Positions 32,707 through 45,739 of a stretch of DNA of 64,000 nt are shown here, piece after piece. Source of the stretch: Loripinus fragilis. Taxonomy: Eukaryota; Mollusca; Bivalvia; Lucinida; Lucinidae. The DNA lies in the NCBI GenBank assembly GCA_964019695.1, contig OZ026519.1, forward strand, positions 30,967,213 through 31,031,212, in the 5' to 3' direction. The position numbers were made by a program, and so were the translations under genes. A model generated the notes under the pieces. The model was given only the letters and a program-made list of their open reading frames with translations. It did no database searches and was not told where the DNA came from. The stretch's first letter is position 1. Each line of letters starts with the position of its first letter.

Positions 32707-33748
32707 AAGCATTTTGATATGTTCTGTGTCTTGTTAATTCTCATCGTCTGTTAAAATATATATTTGGTGTTTGCTTGTGCTCTATGTTAATTCCTCTGTC
32801 AAATATCTCAATTTGGCTCCAAAATGGTCAATTTTCAGTAATTTTAGACTTTTACACTTTGGTTATTGTTCTAATAAACTAATAAGAACGTATTGGTGAA
32901 AACAATGATATCTTAGCCTCATATGGGGGCCAAACCAGGTCCGTAACGCACGTAGCTCTTCATCTAAGTATTTCATTGACAGGTTAATTTCGTTGATGCG
33001 TGACAGCAAGGGCTCATCACAAAATAATATTCACAAAGAAGAATACACCGTTAATAAATGGTTGTTTATACATGTAGCATAATCCTGCTGTTTGAATACT
33101 TATAATTTACCGTGCATGTACAGAATCTACTTTGAGAATGATCATTTGTAGATACAGAGGTTGGGATTTCACATGACGTGTCATTTTTCTTCTTTTAACG
33201 CACACACTCCAAAACGGGCGGTTTCAAGATGACCCCACTAGCTTTACGCACGAGCCAGTTTTCCCTAATATTTGAACCAACCATCCATCGCTTTAGTTAT
33301 TTAATTAGGGCAGAGCAAGTCAACCTTTTGACTGACATATTTGACTTAGTTTATTTGCGTTTTGGGTAAAATGCTCAAAGTATGCATCTATGCGCATAGT
33401 TAACTGCAGCATCTTTGATGTTGGAACCATTTGGACAATGAAGCTGAGCACGAAATTTATCCTGCTCATAAATGTTAAAATGCCAACAATTGGACATTTT
33501 AACATTTATAAGCATACTAAATACAACATCTGAGGCACTTAAAGCAAGAAGCATATTCATTTGTCAATATTTTAGTTTTTTATGAGCAGTTGAAATACCT
33601 TGCTCAGTTGGTAATGAGCATGAACAAAGTGTTAAAAAAGTGTTTTAACCTCGGGGTCTGGACTTTTTTGCAGGAATGTTTCATTGATCATGGAATTTAT
33701 TTTCACTAATAAATATGACACACCAAACACATAGCATACTTAAGATTA
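32707..33748. other. No gene seen
   Basis: AT-rich, with only short open frames and no repeat that I could pair with another place in the window. Confidence 0.45.
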
Positions 33749-33921
33749 CTGTCGTGCCAACCAAGAGTGACAGTGACATTTTTTTAGTTTATTATTGCTT
33801 GTAAATATTAACTTGTACACTTCACTTGAGCTAACGCGAATCGAAAAATCTTTCGAGTATAAGTCCCTGATTACTTTATAAACAAAAATGACGTCACTGT
33901 CACTCTTGACTGGCAGGACAG
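33749..33921. mobile_element. 173-bp MITE with TA target duplication
   Basis: Inverted ends of about 29 bp (CTGTCGTGCCAACCAAGAGTG... against CTGTCCTGCCAGTCAAGAGTG...). TA flanks both sides (33747-33748 and 33922-33923), suggesting a Tc1/mariner-type mobiliser. No coding capacity. Confidence 0.75.
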
Positions 33922-34067
33922 TAGCTGCCGTTTCTTCCTTTAATTCTTTGTATACTTGTGACACCTAAATGCGTACTTTAGAAATTCTCATACGAAATGT
34001 CACATAACTTTACATTTCATCAGGGTTTACACTGTTTTCTTAGAAAATATCATCTTCAGAAAACAAT

Positions 34068-34306
34068 TGAGCAACGACATGTGATTTCCAGCAATGTGGC
34101 ATTTTGTCATGGATTGACTCAGGCGAGCCTGTGCAGCCATCTTTTAAGCTTAGAAACTCCAAAAAATGTTCAATAAGTAGTTTAACACTCATATAATATT
34201 CAAGCGACAAGCAAAAGCTCTGATCAGACTGTGCGTATGCGCAGACTGTTCTGAGGCTTTGTTGGTCGCACAAACCACATTGTTGGAAATCCCATGACAC
34301 GGCTCA
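34068..34306 (-). mobile_element. 239-bp MITE (TGAGCC ends), diverged copy
   Basis: Same length as and homologous to the element at 59432-59670, in the opposite orientation. Inverted ends of about 32 bp are read as TGAGC(A/C)..GACATG and CCACATTGTTGGAAAT. The flanking TA has decayed to AT/AA here, in keeping with an older copy. Confidence 0.75.
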
Positions 34307-34569
34307 AATAAATACAATTTTGTTTAGAAATTATAATCCGTGAACCATTGATGTATACAGCGGACCATCCAAGTATGTTGTGCTAAGCCAGATGGGCGAA
34401 TCCATCATATCAGTACATAAAGGGTTACATGACTTTATTACCATCAGCCATGCAACAAGGTCCACACTTCTTAAAATGTGACAAAAATAACAGCGAAGTT
34501 AGTTGCGTTTTTAACAACATGTGTGAACGTTTTCCTGGATTGAACTTGCACTAGGACACATTACTTTGG

Positions 34570-34645
34570 CGACGGTGGGATTCAACACCGCAAATTCTTA
34601 AGCAGGAGTTCTGTGCTCTTTCAACTTAGCCACGTTGCTCTCTGG
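34570..34645 (-). mobile_element. tRNA-like SINE head, minus strand
   Basis: On the minus strand, an A-box-like TGGCTAAGTTGAAAGAGC is followed about 35 bases later by a degenerate B box GGTGTTGAATCCC. There is no complete cloverleaf, so a SINE or pseudo-tRNA is more likely than a functional tRNA gene. Confidence 0.4.
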
Positions 34646-35124
34646 ATGTGACGTATCACTATATTATGAGAGCACATATGTTGTTCAAGCCAGTTCACGA
34701 GTTTCATGAAACTTATCGCATTTTCAAAGCAGTCGTTATACGCGCTTGCGCGAACTTCTTGTAGACCAAAGGTACACATTATGGGCCGGGCATTCTTCTG
34801 CATGTACGCGTTGTATGTGTGCTTCCAGAAGGTGCACATTTGGTACAAGTTCGTCTGAGCTTTCGCTGTTCTGATATTCGATAAGTACCATAATTATAGA
34901 CTGCTTCACTGCCCCCTCGTATCTCGTTTACCTACGAGGTTAGAGCAGCAGCCTACCATAATTATGAACTGGCTATTTCTTTCTTTATACCCTCGCGACG
35001 ATTATGTGCAAGTGGCGCATGTGCTTGCACGGTTAACAATGTACATGTTTCTGATTAATTACGAATCCATACGTTTCTGCACATGTATGTATCATTATCC
35101 CCACGCTATGGGATATTGTGATCA

Positions 35125-35640
35125 CCTCCGTCCGTCCGTTATATTATCTCCTCTTAAACCATTCGACGAGATCAAACTAAACTTGGCTTGTCGGTTTCTC
35201 ACATGGATGACGGCTCATTTTTTAAACTCGCCCTCTCGGGATTTGCGGAGGGGTCAACACGTCAAATATCATAATATGTGAATCACAAAGACTTTTTTTA
35301 CTTTTTTTTGTGTGTGTGTTTTCACAAATAAAAGATATAAAACATATCGAACGGGATTTTCATTCTGTCGCCCTGTTCATGCCAAAGGGATGGGACTTGG
35401 GTTTCTGGGGGATCAAAATTAAATTTTCCGAACATGGTCATGTGGCATATCAAATTGAAGAGGGTGATAAGTAGAACAGGGTACAAGTACAATTTTTTAC
35501 CTTATGGTCAAACTGGTGACCTTCGGGTGAGGTCAAAGTTCAAATATCATTACATTTCTTCAAAAGCGTGGGGATTTGCGATGGAAACCCATCGACTGCG
35601 CGTTCTAGTTGAATTTATTAAATAAGTTATGTTGAAGCGA
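35125..35640 (+). repeat. Repeat fragment with CCGTCCGTCCGT start
   Basis: A CTCCGTCCGTCCGTTATATT start is followed by sequence (GAGATCAAACTAAACTTGG, GGGATCAAAATTAAATTT, GGTGACCTTCGGGTGAGGTC) typical of the body of (GTCC)n-linked molluscan repeats. It looks like a single-unit relative of the tandem-core elements. No terminal hairpin was identified. Confidence 0.45.
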
Positions 35641-36970
35641 TAAAACGGGAGGCCTCTCCGGCGACATTAATAAATTAAATACGATGTTAGATTATTTCTA
35701 TCATTTTACACTAAAATCACTTTGAAATAGCATCTTTGCCTCGAATATGTTAAGATTGTGGTCACCATCTGCACAGCATTGTTATGGACGTACGCGCTGC
35801 AAATAAACGTTAACTTACACATACTAATATGTAATCCACTCTAGGGATCACACATGTTTTTTCATGCATTATCATTTGCCGGGTCCCGAGGAAGCTGTTG
35901 GAACACGAGGCCGTTAGGCCGAGTGTTCAAACATCGTCCAAGGGACCCTGCAAGTGTTAACACAATGTAACAAACATGTGCGATCATTATTCTTGCATAT
36001 TTGCCTTATTTCAGCATAAACCACGCTAAACGTCTCTTAAACATAAATATCCGTTTTCTTACACTTGATTTCTCAAACAAAATGGCGTCAGCGTCAATTT
36101 TTCGAACGTCATTACGTCGCCACAACGTCATATATACGCGTGCAACGTTTTCGCGAACGCAAACATCAGCGAAATGATCAGTGACGGCCGCAACGCTTTC
36201 CCGTGTAACGTCATGCATACAAATCAGGGCCCAGTTTAGGCCTTTTCAAGTAAAAGCCAAGTTTAAACAGCACGTGAATCTCATGATTTGAGCATGGATT
36301 TTGCGGCTTCAAACAGCTTCGCGTAACGAATTCCCATGCAAGAATAGTGGTTTATCACTTTGAATTCACGGCGTTATATCTCTCGCAGACCCTATATCAT
36401 GTGATAAAGAGACTTACCACTTATATGTAACAAATCCTTTAGTTTCCAAAATTTTGATCAATGTATTTTCATCATAGCCAAGACCTCCAACTGGCTTTGA
36501 ATCACTTTTACTTTATGCAATTAGAACCTTCCAATGTGTAACATTCGAACACGCGAAGAAGTAGTTCTAAAAAGTACATGTTGGGAAAATTGATATGTTG
36601 ACAATTTGACGCTAAAAGTCTGTGCAAGGAAAACTAGTCAGTTGCTTTCCAAACGTTTATATCATAAAACAAGTAAATTTAGTTTGAGTGTGCGTCTAAA
36701 CTTTAAGATTTTTATTCCGTTTCACTGAACGAATTAGCGTTAACGAGCAACTCTTTGATTATGTTAGTAATGAATTCTTAAGTACGATGTCCTCGTAATA
36801 CGTAAATTACTGTATGTGTCAACAGCGCTTGATTGCTGTCTTATACGATACGCTAACGAGTTAGAAAGCCACATCGCCAAGAATCCGATATCAATTCAAA
36901 CAAAAAACAAGGACACATTTGCCCAATACCGTCCAGGTCATGGAAAATGGACCTCGATGCGACAGAACCC
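35641..36970. other. No gene seen; ACGTCA-rich patch
   Basis: At 36060-36220 several ACGTCA/TGACG motifs occur, with higher CpG density than the surroundings. The 70-codon minus-strand frame there has no recognisable domain. Otherwise featureless. Confidence 0.4.
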
Positions 36971-36974
36971 GTCT

Positions 36975-37185
36975 GGGGTTTCCGACAAAGCGAGGCTCAA
37001 ACTACCCTCCTAAGCTACAGAGACTAGCTAAAAAATGACAATTTGCTTGTAGCCAGTTCTGATATGAGACTATCCACTAATTGAATAACAAAGGCGCTGA
37101 TCACATTGTTCGGGTGCGCAAGCTGGTATGTACCTTTGTTGTTCGCAAACACCGGAGACAAGTTTTCTCGCGTAATGCCCATATT
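36975..37185 (+). repeat. Short dispersed repeat, copy 1 (GGGGTTTCCGACAAAGCGAG)
   Basis: It matches 45222-45412 in direct orientation from GGGGTTTCCGACAAAGCGAG to TTTTCTCGCGT..GCCCATAT, including CTACAGAGACTAGCTA and GGCGCTGATCA. No inverted ends were found, so its class is uncertain. Confidence 0.7.
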
Positions 37186-38874
37186 ACATGTAAAACCACA
37201 CATGTGTTTGCAGCGCAACGAAGCACTCACTTGAAAAAGTAAGTGAGTTTTCTTATTCTTCATACATGTGTACATGTACATATTGTACGCTAAGCAGGTA
37301 TATGGACATGGGTATCATTCTACCATTAATCATGGCCAAAGAGATAAAAAAAAATAAGAAATTAAATATGTATTTTGATTAGATACTTGTCAGTGTACCT
37401 GTTGCTTGTATGTCTGTGTCAGTCCGCTCAAATGTGTTGTTATTGTTCTTGAAAACAGCTAGAACAATAGCAACAACATTAAGTAGACTGCCATTGATGT
37501 TGCTTTTAATTCGTTGTTTCGTGTTTACTTAAGGAATAAAGAAACGCAACAATCGCTTCAATGTATTGTAAACATAAAATGTAATGCAAGTTGGTTGTGT
37601 AGATGGTGTTAGCAGTATGTATCCGTCTTATAACAGGTTAAGCCACTACGTCGAGTATGTATGCCGGCTAGCATGCGCGTAAACATCCTTACCCCCAGTA
37701 GAAAACTGTGAGACACGATCAATTAAAGTCAATTTTCTATCAAAAACCGTTTTTTTTTTGTTAACAAAATCTTTGGTCGAGGAAATGATCAGCCTGCAAC
37801 GTTACGCTGTGATTTCAAACGCTTAACGTCGAAAATGTCATGACAAAATATTGTGTGAAATGCGGTAAAATTATATTCCTCTTGAGTGTTATTCAATAAA
37901 AGAACATTTACTGCAATAATTATGACTTAAGAATAAATTAATCTGCTCTTAAAGGCACCATAATGATAACGAATTTTTCTATTGAGAGAATAGCCAAGTA
38001 GTCGCGAAGTTAGCAAGTTTAATGCTTACTTCCCGTATAACAGGTTGTGTTCATTTGCATTTATGCTGTGTTCATTATGACTTACGTCAATATAACATCC
38101 CTCTTACACAATTTTATGGGTCCTGTAAGCATGGTATATTACTTTTGCGGGCAAAGCATGTCCTGTTATCTTTAGGGTCGATAGATCCCGTAATGCACAA
38201 TCGGCTTTAAGTGACGTTATATGCTTATTCGTTGTCACTGTGCATCTGTTAGGAATATTTTCTCATAGTAGGTAATTTGACCAGAAATTGCATACGTATG
38301 TCAAAACCAATGCCAAAGTATCACACAACATACGCGAAAAGGGAGTATATAGACCTATGCACGGGCATTCCTCAAACTACAAACGTAACAAGGGCGCGCA
38401 AAGAGAGGGGGCAGTGATAATCACGACTATCATACCTTTACCTCAAAACTTTTACCCCAACGCAAAAAACAATTTCGAGTTCATCAAGACATAATATAAA
38501 ATACGTCATAGCGAAATAGAGTTCCTATTTAACAAAACACGAGTATACCAATTTAAAATGCAGCAAACTAAGTGGTTACGTCCACGTTACATATTTTACG
38601 TTTTTAAATGTTTTCATCTTGTGGCGTTGATTTTATCCTTAAAGAGACGCTTTCGTATTTCATCATATGTCATTAATAGTAGGCACATTCTAAAAGAAAT
38701 TTAATCAAAATATCAAATTACCACGCAAACAATATGTGTTCGTCTGTGGCGTATCTTTATTCCTTAATTATACAATGAGCGACACAGAAAACCGCAAAAT
38801 GGACAGACAGGCATAAGCAGAATGCCAGACACTACTAGTGTTTTTCAGTGAAATGAAATCCATATTCTACAACC
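37186..38874. other. No gene seen
   Basis: AT-rich sequence with no supported open frame or paired repeat. Confidence 0.45.
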
Positions 38875-38879
38875 TTAAT

Positions 38880-39438
38880 CACAGTATGTAAACTGAAATA
38901 AACATTCTGTACCCGTTCCTCCTAGCTCACGCCTTATACATAATGAATTACAGCACTCGTGCGTAACCAGTTGTCGGAAATCCATTTGTGAGAGTTGTTG
39001 GTACAGCTGTAATTGCGAGGGCCCACCTATTAAAATTCATTTTTCCATAAATCTAAGTAACTGTTACAGTTACAACCATGTAAACATTTATACATGTGAT
39101 TGCCAATTCCACTAAAACCGTGCAATTTGGCATTTAAGCTCGTTTTCGACACAGAACGGCTCTGATTGTGAGCAAGTCGTTTTTAACAAAGCAAAATGCA
39201 AAGGAGGACACCGTTAAGATCATGGAATAAAACGGAATAAAATAGATAAAATGGCTTTTTTACCTTGTTCGAATGTGTATTGTCTGTATCACTAACAATA
39301 TAAATCGAAACGTGTACATGTACCGAAATACACGCATTTTCCGACTACTGGTTACGAACGAGTGCGGTTATTCATGTTTATAAGGCGTGAGCTAGCGGAG
39401 GAACGGTACAGGATGTTAATTTCAGTTTACATACTGTG
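38880..39438. mobile_element. 559-bp MITE with about 105-bp TIRs and TTAA(T) target duplication
   Basis: 38880-38985 and about 39335-39438 are inverted copies (shared CACAGTATGTAAACTGAAAT and AGCTCACGCCTTATA) with a few differences. TTAAT flanks both sides (38875-38879 and 39439-39443). A TTAA target points to a piggyBac-type mobiliser, though the ends are not the classic CCC type. The roughly 350-bp centre has no open frame of note. Confidence 0.75.
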
Positions 39439-39623
39439 TTAATAGGAACCTTTGCTGCTGAATTCTTCTCAGCACAAGTTAAAAAGTAAATGAGTATGAC
39501 TCTTTTAGTTTTAATCCGAATGAAAAAACCCACTATTTACAGTCGGACCAGTCCGTTTTCATTTTAAGGGTTGTTAGGTTGTATTTAGTTATTCATCAAA
39601 ATTCAAATAGAGCCTTATGTAAC

Positions 39624-39688
39624 CAAACAGTGGAGACCCTGATCAGACGCCGCGTTCTGCGGCGTCTGATCTGGTTCTGCACTGTTTG
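39624..39688. repeat. Strong hairpin, CAAACAGTG arms
   Basis: CAAACAGTG(G)AGACCCTGATCAGACGCCGC folds against its near-complement after a loop of five bases, giving a stem of about 29 bp with two or three mismatches. It is related to the hairpins at 39829-39876 and 14804-14850. Confidence 0.75.
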
Positions 39689-39828
39689 TCTATGTCCCAC
39701 AAAAAAGACACTATGCTGAAATGGGTTAATCCATTTCGGACTGAGGGAATTTTCATTATTAAAGGGTGACATGTTAAACTTTCATAGCAGTATTGTATTT
39801 CTTTCTCTGAAGATCGATTTTGTCTTGT

Positions 39829-39876
39829 CAAACAGTGAAGACCCTGATGAAATTTTATCAGGGTTTTCACTGTTTG
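39829..39876. repeat. Hairpin repeat, CAGTG...CACTG family, copy 2
   Basis: The arms CAAACAGTGAAGACCCTGAT and ATCAGGGTTTTCACTGTTTG pair around a short loop. The flanks match the copy at 14804. Confidence 0.7.
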
Positions 39877-39889
39877 TGAAATAACCCGT

Positions 39890-42769
39890 TTAGGAGTTTC
39901 TGGTCTTGAAATGGTAATCCTGGTTCTAATTTTAAATACGCCATCATGCAGAAAAAATAGTTGGCCATATTCTAGCAAAGGCGATCTCTTCCACATGAAA
40001 ATACACTCGATATCGTCCAGGACCTGCTTTGACAGGTGGTGGATACACTTGAGGCAGCATGCCACAAATTATTTTTTATCGAGTCTGTCTGGTTATAATT
40101 TAGATTATGGTGGTCCTTATATGATAACATGAGTTAGTAGACTAATACAGGTAACGCTCCGACGAACGACTATCAACTATTGACCAATAACTAAACTCAC
40201 TGTACGGAATGCTGAACTTGTGAACTAATGTACCTTTTCACGGCAAAATATTTTTAATCAGTAAGGGATTGTGCAGGCTGTCTGTGTGCCTAAAAAACCA
40301 TTTTGTTGAAAAGATGACTCTTACTTCAACTGAGAAATTCGAAAAATTCTCAAAAATCGTACTTTTTCATCAAAAATTGCATTTTCTCCTAAAAATCAAT
40401 TTTCACTTTTCGCCTACAAATGTATTTCACAACCTCTAAAATTTGGCGTTGCAAAATTTTGAGTAGTATATTATGCACGTCCTCGATACCTTCAAATTTT
40501 AATGAATCGGATGATTAGACTCTGAGCAAAAAAGGGAAACGTCGATTTGTGGACGCTCAAGGGCAGCTTACTCTGTAGTGTGTGATCAGATATGACAAAA
40601 TTTCGAACTCACCCAAGCTCTTGTGTTTGTCTGTTTTACCTGAAAGCCTAAAGCATGGAAAGGATCCGAATTTCCCATTCTCGTCCGAGCTATTATAGAA
40701 CTGGTCTCAAATGCATCTTATCTTATCAAGCGGAACTCTTCAAGAAGAGCAAGTTGTCAATTCCTGGTGAAAGCTTAAAACTTGTTAACTGCTTCCAGGA
40801 AAGCTTCCCCGGTACCTCTATGGCTAAGTAACTGTCCCATTGTACAGTGGAAGTATTAAGAAAAGAAAAAAAAAACATGCGCGGATCCAGAAAGTTTTGT
40901 CAGAGGGGTCCAACTTTGACACGTTTTTTATGAGGGGCGGGAGGATCTAAATACCTCTATGAGGAGGCATTTAAATGGCGTTTCGCTGGCGGGCCGATGA
41001 TGGCCCAACATTGAATGCTGGATTTGTAGCTTTGCGATTTAAAGGAGATCAAGACCAGTATTGCTAAGGAACCCTATATTTTTGCAATTTTCTGGGGGGG
41101 GGGGGTCCGGACACCCTGCCGCCCTCTGGATCCGCACATGAAAACAATGTTCGTAGGTTTCTCTTAGAGTTTTAGCTGAACTTAGTCATGAGGCTCACTA
41201 AGTGAGCTAACCAGAATAGGCATCATCTCTTGCATCCGTCGTCGTCAATCGTCTTTCTTACGAATTAGGGATATTATGCGTCGCTTTGCATAAGTGTTCA
41301 GGCATATCACGAAATGATCGCCTTGCCAATATCCAGTAACATATTTGAAATCAGTTACGTGAGAGCCCATAATCGTATGATAGTGAAACTTGACATGCAG
41401 CATTGAGGACTCAATCTCTACAACGTGTATATAACCTTTATTCTTTGGGTGGCCTTGACCTCTTATGGCAGGTCAAATTTCGTTGTCTTTGGGCTTGAAT
41501 GGGAAATTCCAATTTAAAGTCATTTAACCCATATAAGCCTGGCGTGCGTTTACTGTGCACGAAAAAACGCAGAAAATAACACCAGATGTGACGCAACAAA
41601 CACGCCTTCCCCTTCGGTGCTTTCCAACGTAGCAAATACTTAAACGAAATGTGCCTCTTGATGCCCCTATAATTAAAAGTGGAATCGTCTAAGTGATAAG
41701 GATGGGAAGCTCCATTCGTCACATGGATTAATGTCGACAACTTGCAGAAAATGACCAAGTTTCCATCAAAACATTGGCCCAAGGAAGTTGTCGGCCCGGC
41801 CCCAAAGTTTTGTATACATGTATTATCATGTTCTTCTCTTATACCTTTTGGTCAATCTGAGCCATTTTTGTGGAGCCTTCTTAGGAGTTTGGAATGTGGT
41901 GGAGAGAAGCAAACAAATGGCCTTGATTACATGACCAACATTGACCAATGACCAATATTACCGCAATGTCCATGTATTGTCAAAATATTTGGAAAAAACT
42001 TCTTGTTCGGATCACAATTTCCAAATATATTCTTTCTCTTAAACGTTTGGCCTATCAACCCCGTAATTATGTACAGCTTAATTGGGAAGGGTAGGCATTT
42101 GTATAAAAATGGTGCAAGTCACATGACTAAGCTGGCTAGCATGCCAATATATCACAAACCTTTAAAATCTTCTTCAAAACTGATGAGAAATCACATGGTA
42201 TTAAAATCTGACAGGAACGAACAAGGTCAAATTTAGTCACACCTCTTTGATATGCTTATCTCGTATCAGGCCCATACTCGTATGTATAATGACCGTTCGA
42301 ATTGCAATTGGTTTTCTGGTTCAAAATAGTCATAAATTCTTGGTAAAAGCCTAAATAATTGGCATAGACCCTAAAATAAACCAAATGCATTAACGGGCGA
42401 AGCAAAAGGCATGTTTAATATAGAAAGTTTAAAGCATTTCCAATCTAAGACCATTTAAGAAAAAGTGATGGCTGGTTTTACCATTCAAGTGATATAATGA
42501 ATGTTAAACAGTCATAAACTGAAAACGGGCAATGCGTGCTTATGCATATGCCTTTTTTCGATTTTACTCTGCTTGTATTAGGGGCACGTGCGGTAAATGG
42601 AGCGAATACGGTAAAGATTACAAGAAATATGTGTATTTTTCCTGCGATTGAGACGGGTACGCACAGTTCAGTTAGGTTTCATCAATACTAAGAACAAGGG
42701 ACAAGTCTTGTACATTGTTGCCCATCCATTCAACATCATTTTAGCAAAAACAAAAGTGAGTATGATTAG
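39890..42769. other. No gene seen; G runs
   Basis: No supported coding region. A G run at about 41094-41106 lies in a stretch resembling CGGATCC-rich molluscan repeats (CGCGGATCC near 40881 and GGATCCGCACATG near 41128, an inverted pair about 250 bp apart that may bound a small element). Confidence 0.4.
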
Positions 42770-43380
42770 GACATACCACAATCACACACTGCAGACCAAC
42801 CCACGGCACCGTGAGGTAGGGACACAATGCATTAACAGTAACAAGACATCCGAAAGACAATAAAAGCAAGGCAACTAGCTCTCTTTTCCTCGTAAAGATG
42901 CTTAAAAAACTAGAAATGGACACAGTAATGTATACCAAAACAAAGACAAACGCAGAACCCCCACAAACAACGGGTAGTACATTAAATAATAGATCAACAA
43001 CAACAGAAGCACCTCCTTAGAACGGACGGCATACTAAGCTACCGGAGGGGGGGGGGGCTTAAATGCATTTTACTGGCGCCAAATCTTCGCCATAGATTCT
43101 GTTGTTGTTAAAGCAAAAAATTGTTTAGCTCGAATGGAGGCTTCCTTACTAATGCAATGTATCATCACAGAGAAACAACCAAATAAAAGTAATACACTAT
43201 GATAAAACAAAGAAAATAGCCCATGACTCACAGATAATCAGCGCTAACAAAAAACTCAAGTTGGGCTACGGTTGGCCCAGCCAACGAAAAACATCAGGCA
43301 TCAACAAACGGATTAAAGCTTTAAGTCAGGGACGTCATTGAGTCTGAGGCCTGATCCACCAAGAGGAAACCATAAACCAT
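42770..43380 (-). repeat. Dispersed repeat family A, copy 2
   Basis: Opposite-strand match to 3300-3890. It contains a 12-base G run near 43047-43058 in the region that is a C run (AACCCCCGG) in the other copy. Its right part matches to the CTGATCCACCA block. Confidence 0.55.
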
Positions 43381-45221
43381 GAGTTTAACAACCAGGCATG
43401 CAGACTTGAAGGCGCTGTAAAATGAATCATCGTGATACATTGGCGTATGTAAGAGGCAGTACCTAATGTGTTTGAAAAAAAATCCCACTTTTAGTACGTA
43501 TGTCTGGTGATTCTGCCATTTTTAAGCTGTGAAAGAAGAATGCAGTATACGTCTTTTTGTGTCTTACTTTTCCTTGGGTGTACAACTTTTAATTGTTGTA
43601 AAGCATCTTGGCCACGTCCTGGAACACTATCCTGTGAAGAAAGCTGCATTCAGTCTGCATTCAAGATCGACTGCATGGCTTAGACGCACGTCACAGATGC
43701 TCCACTAGGGTAAGACAGAACAGTTTCGTACACGCCATGCGCGTTTTCGACGTTTTATTGACTTTAACAGGAATCCATTAAAAGAAAACACAGCGCAAAG
43801 CGCATCTCAAGTTTAACCGGAAATGACGATGAGACGTCGAAAGCGCTTTTGTGTGCCAAGCCCATTAAAATAGTCCGCATCTTTATCAGTATGTAGCTTC
43901 TTTCCATGTGTACACAAAATTGTTATTATACGAGTTGAAGAATTGAAGGAGCTGATGATTGTGTGTACACCAACTTCGTTTCATTCCATATGTATTACGT
44001 TCCTGTAAATGTAAATATCGGTTATGATGAAAAAGCATTCGAATTACAGCTGTATATGTTACATGATATCACTGGAGAGAAAACATGACGCGTGGGAATT
44101 CGAACCTCACCTGCCCACCCAGTAGTCTAACATACTAACCACTGGGCCACCGAGCATTTGATAATTGTAAATCGCTTGTAAAAAATATTTATTTACAATT
44201 ATTTTATATGAAAAGAGTGTCGGTTAGGACGTACACACTTCATAACTGTGAAAATTACACCAACGTTTGGCATGACTGCCTGACTAAGCGAGAAGGATCT
44301 AGCATTAAGAGTCTTCTTTTGCAGCAAAATTCACGTAATAGCAATGCTGTTTAAGTATAAGTTGTGTCCTCCACCTCTACTTAGTCGGGAACTGCTATCT
44401 TGTTGTTAGTCGACCCTTACCCTGTGCGAGTCCAGTAGGGTGTTAAATGCAAGTGCAACAGCTATTTCAGGGTTTAGAGTTAGAATATGTACACGCATAC
44501 ATTTATGCGCGCCTCGTGATGCCAATTGGTGATCGTCGAGACGGATTTCCCTATGCCACTCTCACACTCATAATGGATTATTATATTCTTGTACGTACTT
44601 GTTTAGTCTGCATCAATATGTTGCCAGACTGTTGCTTTGTATATAAATCGTAAATCATAATTATACGTATTGATAAGGCATTGATTTAAAGAAGTAAAAA
44701 GGAAAGCGACAGATAGACAGATCCATTTCTGCATAATGGACATGGTTTTTTGTTAACATTAATAAAGTTTCCGCTGTTTTATGTAACGGCAAATGCTCTT
44801 GCATTATAGCAATGTATCTATCATGTCAGTACGGTTGAAAGAATGTACTTTTACCTAACGTGGTTTTGGGGACAGTCACAGATGTCTCACAGAGATGAAA
44901 TTGCAGATAGTAGTTAAGAAATCTGGCTATGTTTTCTATTCGATTGTTGAATTCACTGACGTCATTATAACGTCAGAATGGAAATCGTGGTAAAACATTT
45001 TACGGCAAATCATTACAAATTGTACAGAAACACAGGATATGATTAAGAAAGTATCCTCATGCGGAGAGAGTGCCCATAATAATACCTTATTTTTTTCTTC
45101 TCTTTGGTGTCTATTGGCTGATAACGTTCTATGGCTCTGCCTCATGGTGTCATTGGTTTGTCTGCAGTGTGTGATTGAGGTAACATACTCACTTATTTTT
45201 CATCTAAACAACTTTTGTATT
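43381..45221. other. No gene seen; one tRNA-like head inside
   Basis: No supported coding region. A short family A match occurs at about 45120-45190 on the plus strand. The SINE head at 44092 is listed separately. Confidence 0.4.
44092..44158 (-). mobile_element. tRNA-like SINE head, minus strand
   Basis: On the minus strand, A-box-like GTGGCCCAGTGGTTAGTA is followed by B box GGTTCGAATTCCC. It resembles the head at 17094-17160 in layout. Confidence 0.5.
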
Positions 45222-45412
45222 CGGGGTTTCCGACAAAGCGAGACTCAAATCAGTCTAATTAGCTACAGAGACTAGCTATGGTACTAGATATGGTACTTTC
45301 AAAATGCGAATAACTTAGGCGCTGATCAGACTGCGCGGATGCGCAGGCTGGTCTGTGCCTGTGTTGTTCGCAAACCCCTGAAGACAGGTTTTCTCGCGTC
45401 GAGGCCCATATA
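45222..45412 (+). repeat. Short dispersed repeat, copy 2
   Basis: Direct match to 36975-37185. Confidence 0.7.
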
Positions 45413-45739
45413 AATATTGTCCAGCAAAAAAAAAAAGGTCAGCGCATCACATACATTTAGACACGACCATGCATAACTTGTTGGCTGTTCCAAGTAAAAA
45501 TAAAGAGCTCCGTCAGCGGTGCAATAAAGGCCGGTTTGTTAAAACAGTGGTGACAAAGTTTTAAATTTTGAAAAGATGAATATACATCCTTGTGCCCGAC
45601 ACATCGTCCCCACTACATTGGAAGTGAATTAGGCATTACAGGAATGTAAAGTATATAAAATAAGCATAAAAACAATCAAAGGGCCACACCCCAGAAACAG
45701 AAAGCAACCGATATTGTACTCGACATAGCGACATATGAT

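Noticed and set aside
41438..41782. 114-codon minus-strand open frame
   Set aside because: No domain and no supporting context. Likely chance.
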